64,000 nucleotides of DNA from a virus, in the IMG/VR virus record IMGVR_UViG_3300034198_030914, positions 1 to 64,000 of that record. One strand, written 5' to 3'. A program made the translations under genes and the position numbers. Shown piece after piece: positions 51,167-58,868 of this stretch (within the stretch, counting starts at the first letter, position 1; the number at the start of each line of letters is the position of its first letter). The notes beneath the pieces are model-generated. The model saw nothing but the letters and a program-made list of their open reading frames with translations, made no database searches and had not been told where the DNA came from.

Positions 51167-51814
51167 ATGAAGCACTTAAAAAATTTTAGTAGTTTTTTTG
51201 AATCTTACTTAATAACAGTAGAATATCCAGAAACATCTATTTCAAATTTAGATTTAAATGAATCTTTGAATCTATTCTATGAAAATATTTTAAAATCAAT
51301 TGGCGCAGAAGAATCAGATTTATTTCAATCTTTCAATTTACCAAAAGACGAATACAAAAATAAAGTAAATTTAGATATATTATCCGACAATATTGAATTT
51401 ATAAATTCTTTATCAAGCATAGGGTTGAAAAAATCATTTTTACAGTCCACTGATGATTTAGAAACTTTTGTTAATAAACCTTGTCGCTTCTTAATGATTT
51501 ATAGAATTGAAGCTAATGAGTTAGAAAATCCAGATTATATCTTATTTCAATCTTGGAATGATACACTAGGTAAATGGGAAGATACTAAACTTTATAAAAT
51601 TACTGGGAATATAAAAAGTTTTTATGACAAATTATCCTCTAAGGTAATTGAAATTATACACGATGATGAAAGTTATATTTATCAATCATCAAACAAAAAT
51701 GAATGGGAATTACAGAACTTAGATAGGGCAAATGACACTTTCAAAAAATATTTTAGGAAAGAAGAATTTGAAAAATTTATTAATGATAATAAATTTACCT
51801 TCGACATTAAATAA
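51167..51814 (+). CDS. Tagged protein, unknown function
   Basis: A 215-residue protein starting MKHLKNFSSFFESYLITVEY, another tag copy, here on the opposite strand. Followed by an acidic helical region (NLDLNESLNLFYENILKSIG) and a beta-rich C-terminal half (CRFLMIYRIEANELENPDYI, LFQSWNDTLGKWEDT). No known fold recognised. It overlaps the convergent J-domain gene by 8 bases. Confidence 0.65.
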   Translation: MKHLKNFSSFFESYLITVEYPETSISNLDLNESLNLFYENILKSIGAEESDLFQSFNLPKDEYKNKVNLDILSDNIEFINSLSSIGLKKSFLQSTDDLETFVNKPCRFLMIYRIEANELENPDYILFQSWNDTLGKWEDTKLYKITGNIKSFYDKLSSKVIEIIHDDESYIYQSSNKNEWELQNLDRANDTFKKYFRKEEFEKFINDNKFTFDIK

Positions 51815-52406
51815 TTAAATTTTTTATGTAGTTGAGCGCAACCTTATTTTTTAGACTCTCATCTTCAGTTAGTTTCCACTGGTAAACATATGAAGATTCC
51901 AAGTAAAGAATTTTATTTCTAATGTCTCTAATTTCAGTCCCAAGTATCTCTCTTTCTTCATCCGACACTTCGTAAGACAAACCCAATCTATCACAGAGTA
52001 AAAGTATATCGATTTTATTACCTTCTTTAAAAGCCATATTGGCTTCATTATAGAGTGTGTTTAGGTTATCACTATTTATTTTATCCGGATGTGTTACTTT
52101 TACAATTTTTCTATAAAAGTCTTTAAGCTTTGAGTCCTGATTTGTAAGTTGTTCTTCTTCCATTGATTTATCACTTTTGTTTGGTGGTATATTATGTGAT
52201 AATTTAATACTTTTTTTATTATCGTATATTTCTCTCAGCTCTGTATTCAGGGTGAGAATCTTTTCGATCCAATTATAAAAATCAATATTGTAGGATTGAA
52301 TTAAATTTGATTTATATTCATATTCTGATTTCAAATAATTCAATTCCCTTATAAGTTTGGTGTTTTCTAAATTTCTTATCATGCAATATATATTCCTAAA
52401 TGACAT
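51807..52406 (-). CDS. J-domain (DnaJ-like) co-chaperone
   Basis: A 199-residue protein (190 if started at ATG 52382, MIRNLENTKL, which I slightly favour because the AT box lies within the longer start). A helical N-terminus precedes a C-terminal J-domain: KLKDFYRKIVKVTHPDKI has the diagnostic HPD at 106-108, then EANMAFKEGNKIDILLLC supplies helix III. No Gly/Phe or zinc-finger domain, so it is a class C J-protein. J-domains activate Hsp70; the phage's own DnaK at 1-434 is the obvious partner, though host DnaK is equally possible. Confidence 0.8.
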   Translation of the reverse strand: MSFRNIYCMIRNLENTKLIRELNYLKSEYEYKSNLIQSYNIDFYNWIEKILTLNTELREIYDNKKSIKLSHNIPPNKSDKSMEEEQLTNQDSKLKDFYRKIVKVTHPDKINSDNLNTLYNEANMAFKEGNKIDILLLCDRLGLSYEVSDEEREILGTEIRDIRNKILYLESSYVYQWKLTEDESLKNKVALNYIKNLII

Positions 52407-52437
52407 TTTTGATATTGAATTTTTAATATATAAATTT

Positions 52438-52998
52438 ATGAAATACTCAAATTTAAATTTAGACGAACTTTATCATCTAAGAACTCAGATGGTTATGAAC
52501 AATGAAGACTCCTCAGAACTAAACTTTCTAATCGACTGTGGTGAATCTGAATATTACCTTTCATTATTTGAAGACACAAGTGCTACTGGTGGACCAGCAG
52601 GTTCTTCAGGTGCTGCCTCTATAGGAATCGGTGGGGGTGGTGTCGCTTATGGTAATGCTGCCTTCGGTGGAATGGGTGCTGTAACTGCTGCCCAACCATC
52701 AAATAATGCAGGTGTTACATCAGACCCAGCCTATACATCTGGTGGTGGTAAAATCGGGAGTGGTGATGTAAGTGTTCCATACAATGCTGGTCCGAATAAA
52801 GCTTTCCAAAAAATTCCAGTTGATAATAGAAAAGGTAACAGTAAAAGGCGAAAAAATAAAATGTTGAGTAACTTAAAATCTCTTGTTTCACGTCAAGACT
52901 TTACTGCTGGTCAAGGTTCTGATAAACCAAAAAGACTTATGAGCTTCGATTCATTTTCCAAAGATGAACTGAACAAAGTAACCAAAGTCAAGGAATAA
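52438..52998 (+). CDS. Hypothetical Gly-rich protein, possibly structural
   Basis: A 187-residue protein from ATG 52438 (MKYSNLNLDELYHLRTQMV); the longer frame overlaps the divergent promoter region. After a short helical start comes a Gly/Ala/Ser-rich stretch (about 50-120: SGAASIGIGGGGVAYGNAAF), then a basic tail (NRKGNSKRRKNKMLSNL). Composition suggests a disordered virion component. An AATATATAA box precedes the start. No family recognised. Confidence 0.55.
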   Translation: MKYSNLNLDELYHLRTQMVMNNEDSSELNFLIDCGESEYYLSLFEDTSATGGPAGSSGAASIGIGGGGVAYGNAAFGGMGAVTAAQPSNNAGVTSDPAYTSGGGKIGSGDVSVPYNAGPNKAFQKIPVDNRKGNSKRRKNKMLSNLKSLVSRQDFTAGQGSDKPKRLMSFDSFSKDELNKVTKVKE

Positions 52999-53105
52999 TT
53001 CTAAAGTTTGATGTCATTACTTGGTTTGAAATATTCGAACATATATCATATGATAATTAAAACTTAATTGTAAGTTTCCTTATATAAATAAAAAAAGTTT
53101 TTTAT

Positions 53106-53636
53106 ATGACAGAAAAAACAGAAAAGTTAATTATTGTCGGTCAATCTGGTAGTGGTAAAGATTTCTTGAGGAGAGGTTTAATTAAAAAGGGTTTAAGGTA
53201 TTCACCAAAGTTTACAACAAGACCAAAAAGACAAAATGAAACAGACGGTGTGGATTATGATTTTATTGAAGTGGAAGAATTTTCGAGTTTAAAATGTGAA
53301 GACAAAATAAAATTTTATCAGACTTTTGAAATATTTGATAAAATTTGGAATTATGGTGTTACAGTTGATAATTTCGAAAAAAATCAATTATTTATTATGA
53401 CACCTTTTGAAATTTCGCAACTTTCAGATGCTGATTTATCAAAGTGCTTTGTTGTTTATCTTGATATACCGATTGATATAAGAACAAAACGACTACTAAG
53501 AAGAAACGATATCAATGACTCAATAGAAAGAAGAATAAAATCAGATTTAGTAGATTTTAAAGATTATAATTATTATGATTTAAAAATAACTGATCCTGAA
53601 TTTGACGCTGAGTCAATTTATGATTTGATGTTCTAA
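53106..53636 (+). CDS. gmk: Guanylate kinase-like nucleotide kinase
   Basis: A 176-residue protein. LIIVGQSGSGKDFLRRGL carries Walker A (12-19). YSPKFTTRPKRQNETDGVDY and DFIEVEEF is the guanylate-kinase GMP-binding signature (TTRxxRxxExxGxDYxF). The catalytic region CFVVYLDIPIDIRTKRLLRR with an Arg-rich lid follows. Slightly shorter than cellular guanylate kinases (about 200). It would phosphorylate (d)GMP for phage DNA synthesis; phage deoxynucleotide kinases (T4 gene 1) act similarly. Single plus-strand gene upstream of the baseplate wedge gene. Confidence 0.85.
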   Translation: MTEKTEKLIIVGQSGSGKDFLRRGLIKKGLRYSPKFTTRPKRQNETDGVDYDFIEVEEFSSLKCEDKIKFYQTFEIFDKIWNYGVTVDNFEKNQLFIMTPFEISQLSDADLSKCFVVYLDIPIDIRTKRLLRRNDINDSIERRIKSDLVDFKDYNYYDLKITDPEFDAESIYDLMF

Positions 53637-53694
53637 TTTTTATTTAAAGAAGTTTGTTTTTTTATATATATCATATAATAAAATAAATTTCAAT

Positions 53695-55413
53695 ATGAAC
53701 TTAACGGAAATAAGTTTTGGTACTTTAAAAGCTCAAATAGAATTATATTTAAGGCAAGAATTTTCTAAAACTGGTGTCAATTTCGACACAAGCTCACCCT
53801 ATGGACAAATACTGCTGGTTTTAGAAAATTTATTTCAACTTTCTATGTTGTATTTGAAAAATTCAATAAACCAATTCGACTTATCATCTTCAAATTCAAA
53901 CAACACCAGAGTTATTAGAAATGCGGCAATTTTCGCTGGTCATAACCCAACAAGGAGTATAAGTGCCACCGGTACTCTCAAAGTCAATATAAAAACCTCT
54001 ACTGATATAAGAACTGATATCCCAGGTGGAAGAATCACACTTTCAAATAGACAATTACTTAAAAATAAAACGAATGGGCTTTTCTATTCGATAAATTTAG
54101 GTTCTGAAAGAATAACCTACAATTTAACAAATATGACAAGTTTTACAATTGACATAATACAAGGTGAATGGCAAAGAAGAAATTTCACTGGATCCGGAAA
54201 CGAAAACCAAACTTATCAAATTACAGTCAGGGGAAATAATAGAGAAATAGAAAACTTCAACTATGAAGTACTCGTCAACGGTGAGTATTGGTCTGTGAAA
54301 AAACATATTTACGAACTCCTACCGGATGAGAAAGCTTGTGTTATTAAATCAAGTTTCAATAAAGGTATAGATTTAATTTTTGGTAATGGTGGGTTCGGCG
54401 CAAAACCTACTGTTGGGTCTTCAATAGAAGTTAATTATCTAGTGAGTGATGGCTCATCAGGTTCTATTTTCAGAAGAACAATAAATGATTGGAATTTCGT
54501 AGAAGATGCCCTCGATGGTTTTGGTAACTCGATTGATATGGCTGATTTATTTGATATATCTTTTTTTAATGATATAAATTTTGGTGCCGATAGCGAATCA
54601 ACCGCTTTCACAAAAAATATTTTACCTATTGCTAGTAATAATTTTGTTATTGGTTTACCTCAACAGTTTGCTTACCAAATCAAGAAATTAGGTGTATTTT
54701 CTCATGTAAATGCCTATTCAGAAAACGGCACAGTATTCGTTGCAGCCACCCCAAATATTAAGTTATTCAAAAGCGAAAATGCTGATTACTTTTCAATTGA
54801 TGTAAGAGCATTCGAGTTGGATAATTATGAGAAATCAAAAATTTTAAAGTATCTAAGAACAGGTGGGAATATCTTATTGACATCCAAGGTAGAAATTGTT
54901 TCACCGAATTTATCATTCTACATAATAAATATTTTTATCATCACCTATTCAGATGCTCAAGATAATTCTGTAAACTCGCAAATTTACAATAAAATTTCAG
55001 AATATTTTCTTAATTTTAACAGAATGGATAGAGTTCCGAAAAGTGATATTATTTCAGAAATTTCTTCAATATCTGATATTTATTCCGTCGACATTAGTTT
55101 CCTTAGTAAAAAGAACGAAGATTATCACAAAGCTCAAATCACATTAGATGAGAATAAAAGAAATCAATTTGCTACAAGGGAAGCTCTCAAACTAGACAAG
55201 CCAAATCCAAACTATAATCCAAAAATTACTCCAGGCTTGGATCCAATTTTAGGTGATATTGTCTTTACAGCTCAAGAAATACCTGTTATTAGGGGTGGTT
55301 GGTACGATAGATCTAATGTTTATTACTCTGATAGCATAGAAGACAAAGGATTGAAATCTGTAAATATAATCAAAAAAGGTACAGTAGATGTATCAAAAAA
55401 ACAAAAGATATAA
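53695..55413 (+). CDS. Baseplate wedge protein (gp6/Baseplate_J type)
   Basis: A 572-residue protein. SPYGQILLVLENLFQLSMLYLK (split here as SPYGQILLVLENLF and QLSMLYLK) followed by TRVIRNAAIFAGHNPTRS near 80-97 is the hallmark of gp6/gpJ wedge proteins, as is SATGTLKVNI. The C-terminus contains LGDIVFTAQEIPVIRGGWYD. T4 gp6 forms the inner baseplate ring. Preceded by TTTTATATATA. Followed 4 bases later by a short gene and then a mobile endonuclease. Confidence 0.8.
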   Translation: MNLTEISFGTLKAQIELYLRQEFSKTGVNFDTSSPYGQILLVLENLFQLSMLYLKNSINQFDLSSSNSNNTRVIRNAAIFAGHNPTRSISATGTLKVNIKTSTDIRTDIPGGRITLSNRQLLKNKTNGLFYSINLGSERITYNLTNMTSFTIDIIQGEWQRRNFTGSGNENQTYQITVRGNNREIENFNYEVLVNGEYWSVKKHIYELLPDEKACVIKSSFNKGIDLIFGNGGFGAKPTVGSSIEVNYLVSDGSSGSIFRRTINDWNFVEDALDGFGNSIDMADLFDISFFNDINFGADSESTAFTKNILPIASNNFVIGLPQQFAYQIKKLGVFSHVNAYSENGTVFVAATPNIKLFKSENADYFSIDVRAFELDNYEKSKILKYLRTGGNILLTSKVEIVSPNLSFYIINIFIITYSDAQDNSVNSQIYNKISEYFLNFNRMDRVPKSDIISEISSISDIYSVDISFLSKKNEDYHKAQITLDENKRNQFATREALKLDKPNPNYNPKITPGLDPILGDIVFTAQEIPVIRGGWYDRSNVYYSDSIEDKGLKSVNIIKKGTVDVSKKQKI

Positions 55414-55416
55414 TAT

Positions 55417-55671
55417 ATGTATTTCGAAGAAAAAGACCTCCCTGAATTACACTTCATGAAGCATAGACACGATGACGAAAAAGACTTTGTCGATTATGAG
55501 AAAAACATACTCAATAAAACAGTTTCACCATATCTTTTTTATAATGATTTAATGTTTCGTTTTTTGAATTTATTGCAAAGACCAGTCTCTATGTTTTTCG
55601 ATAATGTCAACATAATAAAAAATTTTAAAAATTATACAGTTGACAAATATTACTACAAACATAAAAACTAA
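55417..55671 (+). CDS. Short baseplate-adjacent protein, possibly truncated
   Basis: An 84-residue protein (MYFEEKDLPELHFMKHRHDD at the start, SPYLFYNDLMFRFLNLLQRP in the middle). It starts 3 bases after the wedge gene and probably belongs to the baseplate. It ends YYYKHKN, 27 bases before an inserted endonuclease gene, so its natural C-terminus may have been lost. No known family. Confidence 0.5.
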   Translation: MYFEEKDLPELHFMKHRHDDEKDFVDYEKNILNKTVSPYLFYNDLMFRFLNLLQRPVSMFFDNVNIIKNFKNYTVDKYYYKHKN

Positions 55672-55697
55672 TATATACTTATAAAATATAAGTATAT

Positions 55698-57347
55698 ATG
55701 ATTATAACAAAGGAATTAGAAATTAAAGTTCAATGTCCTACATTGAATTATTATAGAACTCTTAACTATGATGTATCAGTTGGTGATGTTATTAAGATAC
55801 CAATCGAACACTTAAAAAAATCCTCAAATTTGAGGGTTTTAGTTTCTTGTGATTCTTGTTTTATAGAAAAGGAATGTTTTTATAACGCGTATAATAAACA
55901 AGTTCAAAAATCCGATGATGGTAAATATAGGTGTATAAAGTGTTCAATTCCATATAAAAGTAATAAAAAATGGGGAGTAGATCACTATTCTAAAACTGAT
56001 GATTTTAAGAAAAAGTTTAAAGAAACGTGTGAGTCTAAATATGGTGGACATTTTAATAAATTAGATGACTTTAAGAAAAAAATAGTTAATACGAATGTTG
56101 ATAGATACGGGGTTAATTATCCAATTCAAAAAAAAGAAATAAGAGATAAAATGGAACAAAGTATGTTTCATTTGTATGGATCTACACATTCACTTCATAA
56201 CGAATTTTTAAGAAATAAATCATTAGAAAAAATGATTGAAAAATATGGTTCCGCTTATAGTATGCAAATTCCATCTATAAGAGATAAAATTATATCATCC
56301 TCAAAAATCACAAAAAAAAATATTTTCATAAATAAAAATCCGGACATAATAGAAATAGACTATGAGGAAGGGCTCTATATAGTTAAATGTGAGTCCTGTA
56401 AAAATAATTTTAAAATTACTGGGCATATGTATCATATGCGGAAAAAGTACAACACAACAATATGCACTATATGTAACAATGTTGGCAAATCCGGATCCGA
56501 ATTACAAGTCTATGAGTTCATAAAAGATAACTATAATAATGAAATTTTACAAAATAAAAGAAATATTGTGGATAATATTGAGTTAGATATTTATTTACCT
56601 GATATAAAAATAGCATTTGAATTCAATGGATTATATTGGCACTCTGAGCTGTATAAAGAGAAAAGATATCACCTTAATAAGACAAATATATGTAAAGAGA
56701 AAAATATTGAATTAATTCATATATGGGAAGATGATTGGATGTTCAAAAAGGATATAGTTAAATCAATTATACTAAATAAATTGAAAAAAACATCTAATAA
56801 AATATTTGCCAGAAATTGTAGAATTAAGGAAATATCTGATAATAAATTAATTAGAGAATTTTTAGAAACTAATCACATTCAAGGATTTGTTGGATCGAAA
56901 ATAAAAATTGGACTTTTTTATGAAGATGAATTAGTTAGTTTAATGACATTTGGTCAGTTAAGAATATCTCTTGGACAAAAGAGTGAAGAAGGAACATATG
57001 AATTACTTAGATTTTGTAATAAATTAAATACAACAGTTGTTGGTGGTGCTTCTAAGTTATTTAAGTATTTTTTAGATAAATATATTCCTAATAAAGTTAT
57101 TAGTTATAGTGATTATTCTAGATCTAATGGGAATATGTATTATAAACTTGGATTTAATTTAGAACATAACTCAGAACCAAATTACTTCTATATAATAGAT
57201 GGAATTAGAAGTCACAGATTCAATTTCAGAAAAGATAAGCTAGTTAGAGAAGGAGCTAATCCCGAAATGACAGAATTAGAAATAATGGCAAGTAAAAAAA
57301 TATATAGAATATTCGATTGTGGTACACAAAAATGGATTTTTTATTAA
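55698..57347 (+). CDS. Hef-like mobile endonuclease with KYG repeats and VSR-type domain
   Basis: A 549-residue protein. A Cys-finger segment (VSCDSCFIEKECF, YRCIKCSIPY) opens it. Residues about 90-200 hold five KWGV/KYGG/RYGV/LYGS/KYGS repeats. A second CESCKN...CTICN finger follows. The nuclease core GKSGSELQVYEFI, then ELDIYLPDIKIAFEFNGLYW (acidic-x-x-FEFNG with HSE), resembles VSR-like PD-(D/E)XK enzymes. The remaining 200 residues (RNCRIKEISDNKLIREFLE...) match the C-terminal region of phage Hef-type proteins as I know it. Intact; a parasite inserted after the baseplate wedge genes. Confidence 0.8.
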   Translation: MIITKELEIKVQCPTLNYYRTLNYDVSVGDVIKIPIEHLKKSSNLRVLVSCDSCFIEKECFYNAYNKQVQKSDDGKYRCIKCSIPYKSNKKWGVDHYSKTDDFKKKFKETCESKYGGHFNKLDDFKKKIVNTNVDRYGVNYPIQKKEIRDKMEQSMFHLYGSTHSLHNEFLRNKSLEKMIEKYGSAYSMQIPSIRDKIISSSKITKKNIFINKNPDIIEIDYEEGLYIVKCESCKNNFKITGHMYHMRKKYNTTICTICNNVGKSGSELQVYEFIKDNYNNEILQNKRNIVDNIELDIYLPDIKIAFEFNGLYWHSELYKEKRYHLNKTNICKEKNIELIHIWEDDWMFKKDIVKSIILNKLKKTSNKIFARNCRIKEISDNKLIREFLETNHIQGFVGSKIKIGLFYEDELVSLMTFGQLRISLGQKSEEGTYELLRFCNKLNTTVVGGASKLFKYFLDKYIPNKVISYSDYSRSNGNMYYKLGFNLEHNSEPNYFYIIDGIRSHRFNFRKDKLVREGANPEMTELEIMASKKIYRIFDCGTQKWIFY

Positions 57348-57405
57348 AAAATTAAAAAGCCAACAAAAAATATTAATATATAATAATATAAACATAAATT
57401 TTAAT

Positions 57406-58029
57406 ATGAGCAACAAAAACGAAAAAGAACAAATAATATCTTCATTCAAAAAATTTTCAGAGATATCTAAATCAGATAAGAATAAAATGACAGACAACTC
57501 AGATTTTACACAACTACCATTTGATGATGGTGATTTACCAGCTAATCCAAATGTACCTAAAAAGTCGGGTAGGTTTGAATCACCTATGTCCACTAAGCAT
57601 ATGATGCCATCAGGTCAGAAAGTAGAACCAGAACAAGAATTAAAAGAAGGTAAAGTAGAATTCTATGGGAAAGTCGCAAAATTACCAAAGGGAACCAAAG
57701 CATCTAAAGGTTACAACTTTTTAGAAAATGTGAAAATTTCTAAATCTTCTATCTGGTATATTATGGTGGAGAAACAAGATAATGAACTTCAAATGGTTAA
57801 GTATAACTATAAGAAAGGTGTGGATTTAGCTAAGTTCGTAGTTGACTTGAAAGAGTATTACAAATCAAAATTCAGTGGCAATCCAAAGGTTCAAAAACTG
57901 ATTGAAGCAATTGATATAGATGGTAATGATAAATACTCTTGGGTTAAGAATATTCCACTAATAGAGATCGAAGGTAGAAAAATGATTGCTAAGATTACAG
58001 AAGATTTAATTAAACTACTAAGTAAATAG
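57406..58029 (+). CDS. Hypothetical protein
   Basis: A 207-residue protein from ATG 57406 (MSNKNEKEQIISSFKKFSEI), just after a TTAATATATAA box; the longer frame from 57319 overlaps the endonuclease end. Residues 1-70 are disordered and acidic/Pro-rich (FTQLPFDDGDLPANPNVPKK). Residues 80-205 form an alpha/beta domain (GKVEFYGKVAKLPKGTKASK at its start; SIWYIMVEKQDNELQMVKY). Function unknown. A series of hairpins follows it. Confidence 0.6.
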   Translation: MSNKNEKEQIISSFKKFSEISKSDKNKMTDNSDFTQLPFDDGDLPANPNVPKKSGRFESPMSTKHMMPSGQKVEPEQELKEGKVEFYGKVAKLPKGTKASKGYNFLENVKISKSSIWYIMVEKQDNELQMVKYNYKKGVDLAKFVVDLKEYYKSKFSGNPKVQKLIEAIDIDGNDKYSWVKNIPLIEIEGRKMIAKITEDLIKLLSK

Positions 58030-58035
58030 AACCCC

Positions 58036-58083
58036 TCTTTGAGTAGTCCTCAAAGACCGACACACTCCCAAAAGAGTGTGTTT
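58036..58083. other. Two consecutive hairpins after 57406 gene
   Basis: TCTTTGAG-TAGTC-CTCAAAGA (58036-58056) and ACACACTC-N6-GAGTGTGT (58060-58083) are perfect 8-bp stems in tandem. The second ends in a weak T/C tract. With the third hairpin at 58096 they make three structures within 90 bases, more than a simple terminator needs. Confidence 0.6.
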
Positions 58084-58095
58084 CTTCTTAAAAAG

Positions 58096-58122
58096 AAAAT
58101 ACTCCGATTATTGGAGTATTTT
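58096..58122. terminator. Intrinsic terminator
   Basis: AAAATACTCC / GGAGTATTTT, a 10-bp stem with 7-base loop, followed by more Ts. It ends the plus-strand transcript from 57406 and overlaps the 3' end of the kinase-gene fossil on the minus strand. Confidence 0.75.
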
Positions 58123-58229
58123 TTTTATTATATGATTTGTTCTGCCTTTTAAATCTATTTGAGTCAAATCGTCGTAATTGATATTCTCCAAATCTAAATA
58201 TGATTTTATTAACCTATCTAATTTGGAAA
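58108..58229 (-). pseudogene. C-terminal fossil of a P-loop kinase paralogue
   Basis: The reverse strand reads KLDRLIKSYLDLENINYDDL and ends KKILQ-stop, clearly related to the end of the intact neighbouring kinase (ELDRWIKSYLELENIEHIDL). No start or upstream part is present here. Together with the N-terminal fossil at 60457-60598 it suggests a second kinase gene that once occupied this place and was broken apart. Confidence 0.65.
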
Positions 58230-58256
58230 TACTGAAATGTATTCATTTAAACTAAA

Positions 58257-58820
58257 TTATTCACCATTAAGATTGTTCAATATAAATTTAACTCTATCTA
58301 CCATGTCAACATCACTCAGATCTATATGCTCTATATTTTCTAATTCCAAATAAGATTTAATCCATCTATCTAATTCATCTATATCATCACTATTGTGATA
58401 TCTTATTCCATCATTTGTTTCAATTTTTTTCATTGGTGGAACATAAAATATCTTATCTATATCATTGATATGTTTCAATATTTCTTTTTGTAGGTGATTT
58501 ATTGTTGCAATATTCTTATTTGATAATTTAGATGGAAATAATTTTCTAAAGTAAAAATAATTTAAAATAGAACTAGAATCACATACAACAAATTCTTTAG
58601 ATTCTAAAAACATCTTTTCTTTATTTAATTGTTTATAGAAAATAACTATTTGGTCTATCGGTGAATTAGGTATTCCGTATTCGGCAATGAAATCCGTACA
58701 AACTTCTCCTACAAATATAGAATTTTCACCAATTTTCTTCAATTCGGTATGCACTTCAGAAGCCAGTGTTGATTTTCCTGATGCGGGTGCACCTAATATT
58801 TGTATTAATTTGCCTTTCAT
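58257..58820 (-). CDS. P-loop NTPase/kinase (AAA_28/NadR-like)
   Basis: A 187-residue protein. KLIQILGAPASGKSTLASEV carries Walker A (8-17). VVCDSSSILNYFYFRKL near 73-89 is a D-S-S motif like the DSP region of nicotinamide-riboside-kinase/AAA_28 proteins, and KIFYVPPMKKIETNDGIRYH follows. Size and motifs fit small phage kinases of the NadR type. With PRPP synthetase at 62776, a role in NAD or nucleotide salvage is an attractive inference. Fossils of a paralogue lie on both sides. Confidence 0.65.
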   Translation of the reverse strand: MKGKLIQILGAPASGKSTLASEVHTELKKIGENSIFVGEVCTDFIAEYGIPNSPIDQIVIFYKQLNKEKMFLESKEFVVCDSSSILNYFYFRKLFPSKLSNKNIATINHLQKEILKHINDIDKIFYVPPMKKIETNDGIRYHNSDDIDELDRWIKSYLELENIEHIDLSDVDMVDRVKFILNNLNGE

Positions 58821-58850
58821 ATAAATTATATGGGATTTGGTAAAAAATGT

Positions 58851-58866
58851 TTTTTTATATATAAAG
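58851..58866 (+). promoter_or_regulatory. Putative phage promoter box before a mobile endonuclease
   Basis: TTTTTTATATATAAAG, two bases before the ATG at 58869. It supports that start over the longer frame from 58830 and shows that the endonuclease uses the same AT-box as phage genes. Confidence 0.4.
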
Positions 58867-58868
58867 AA

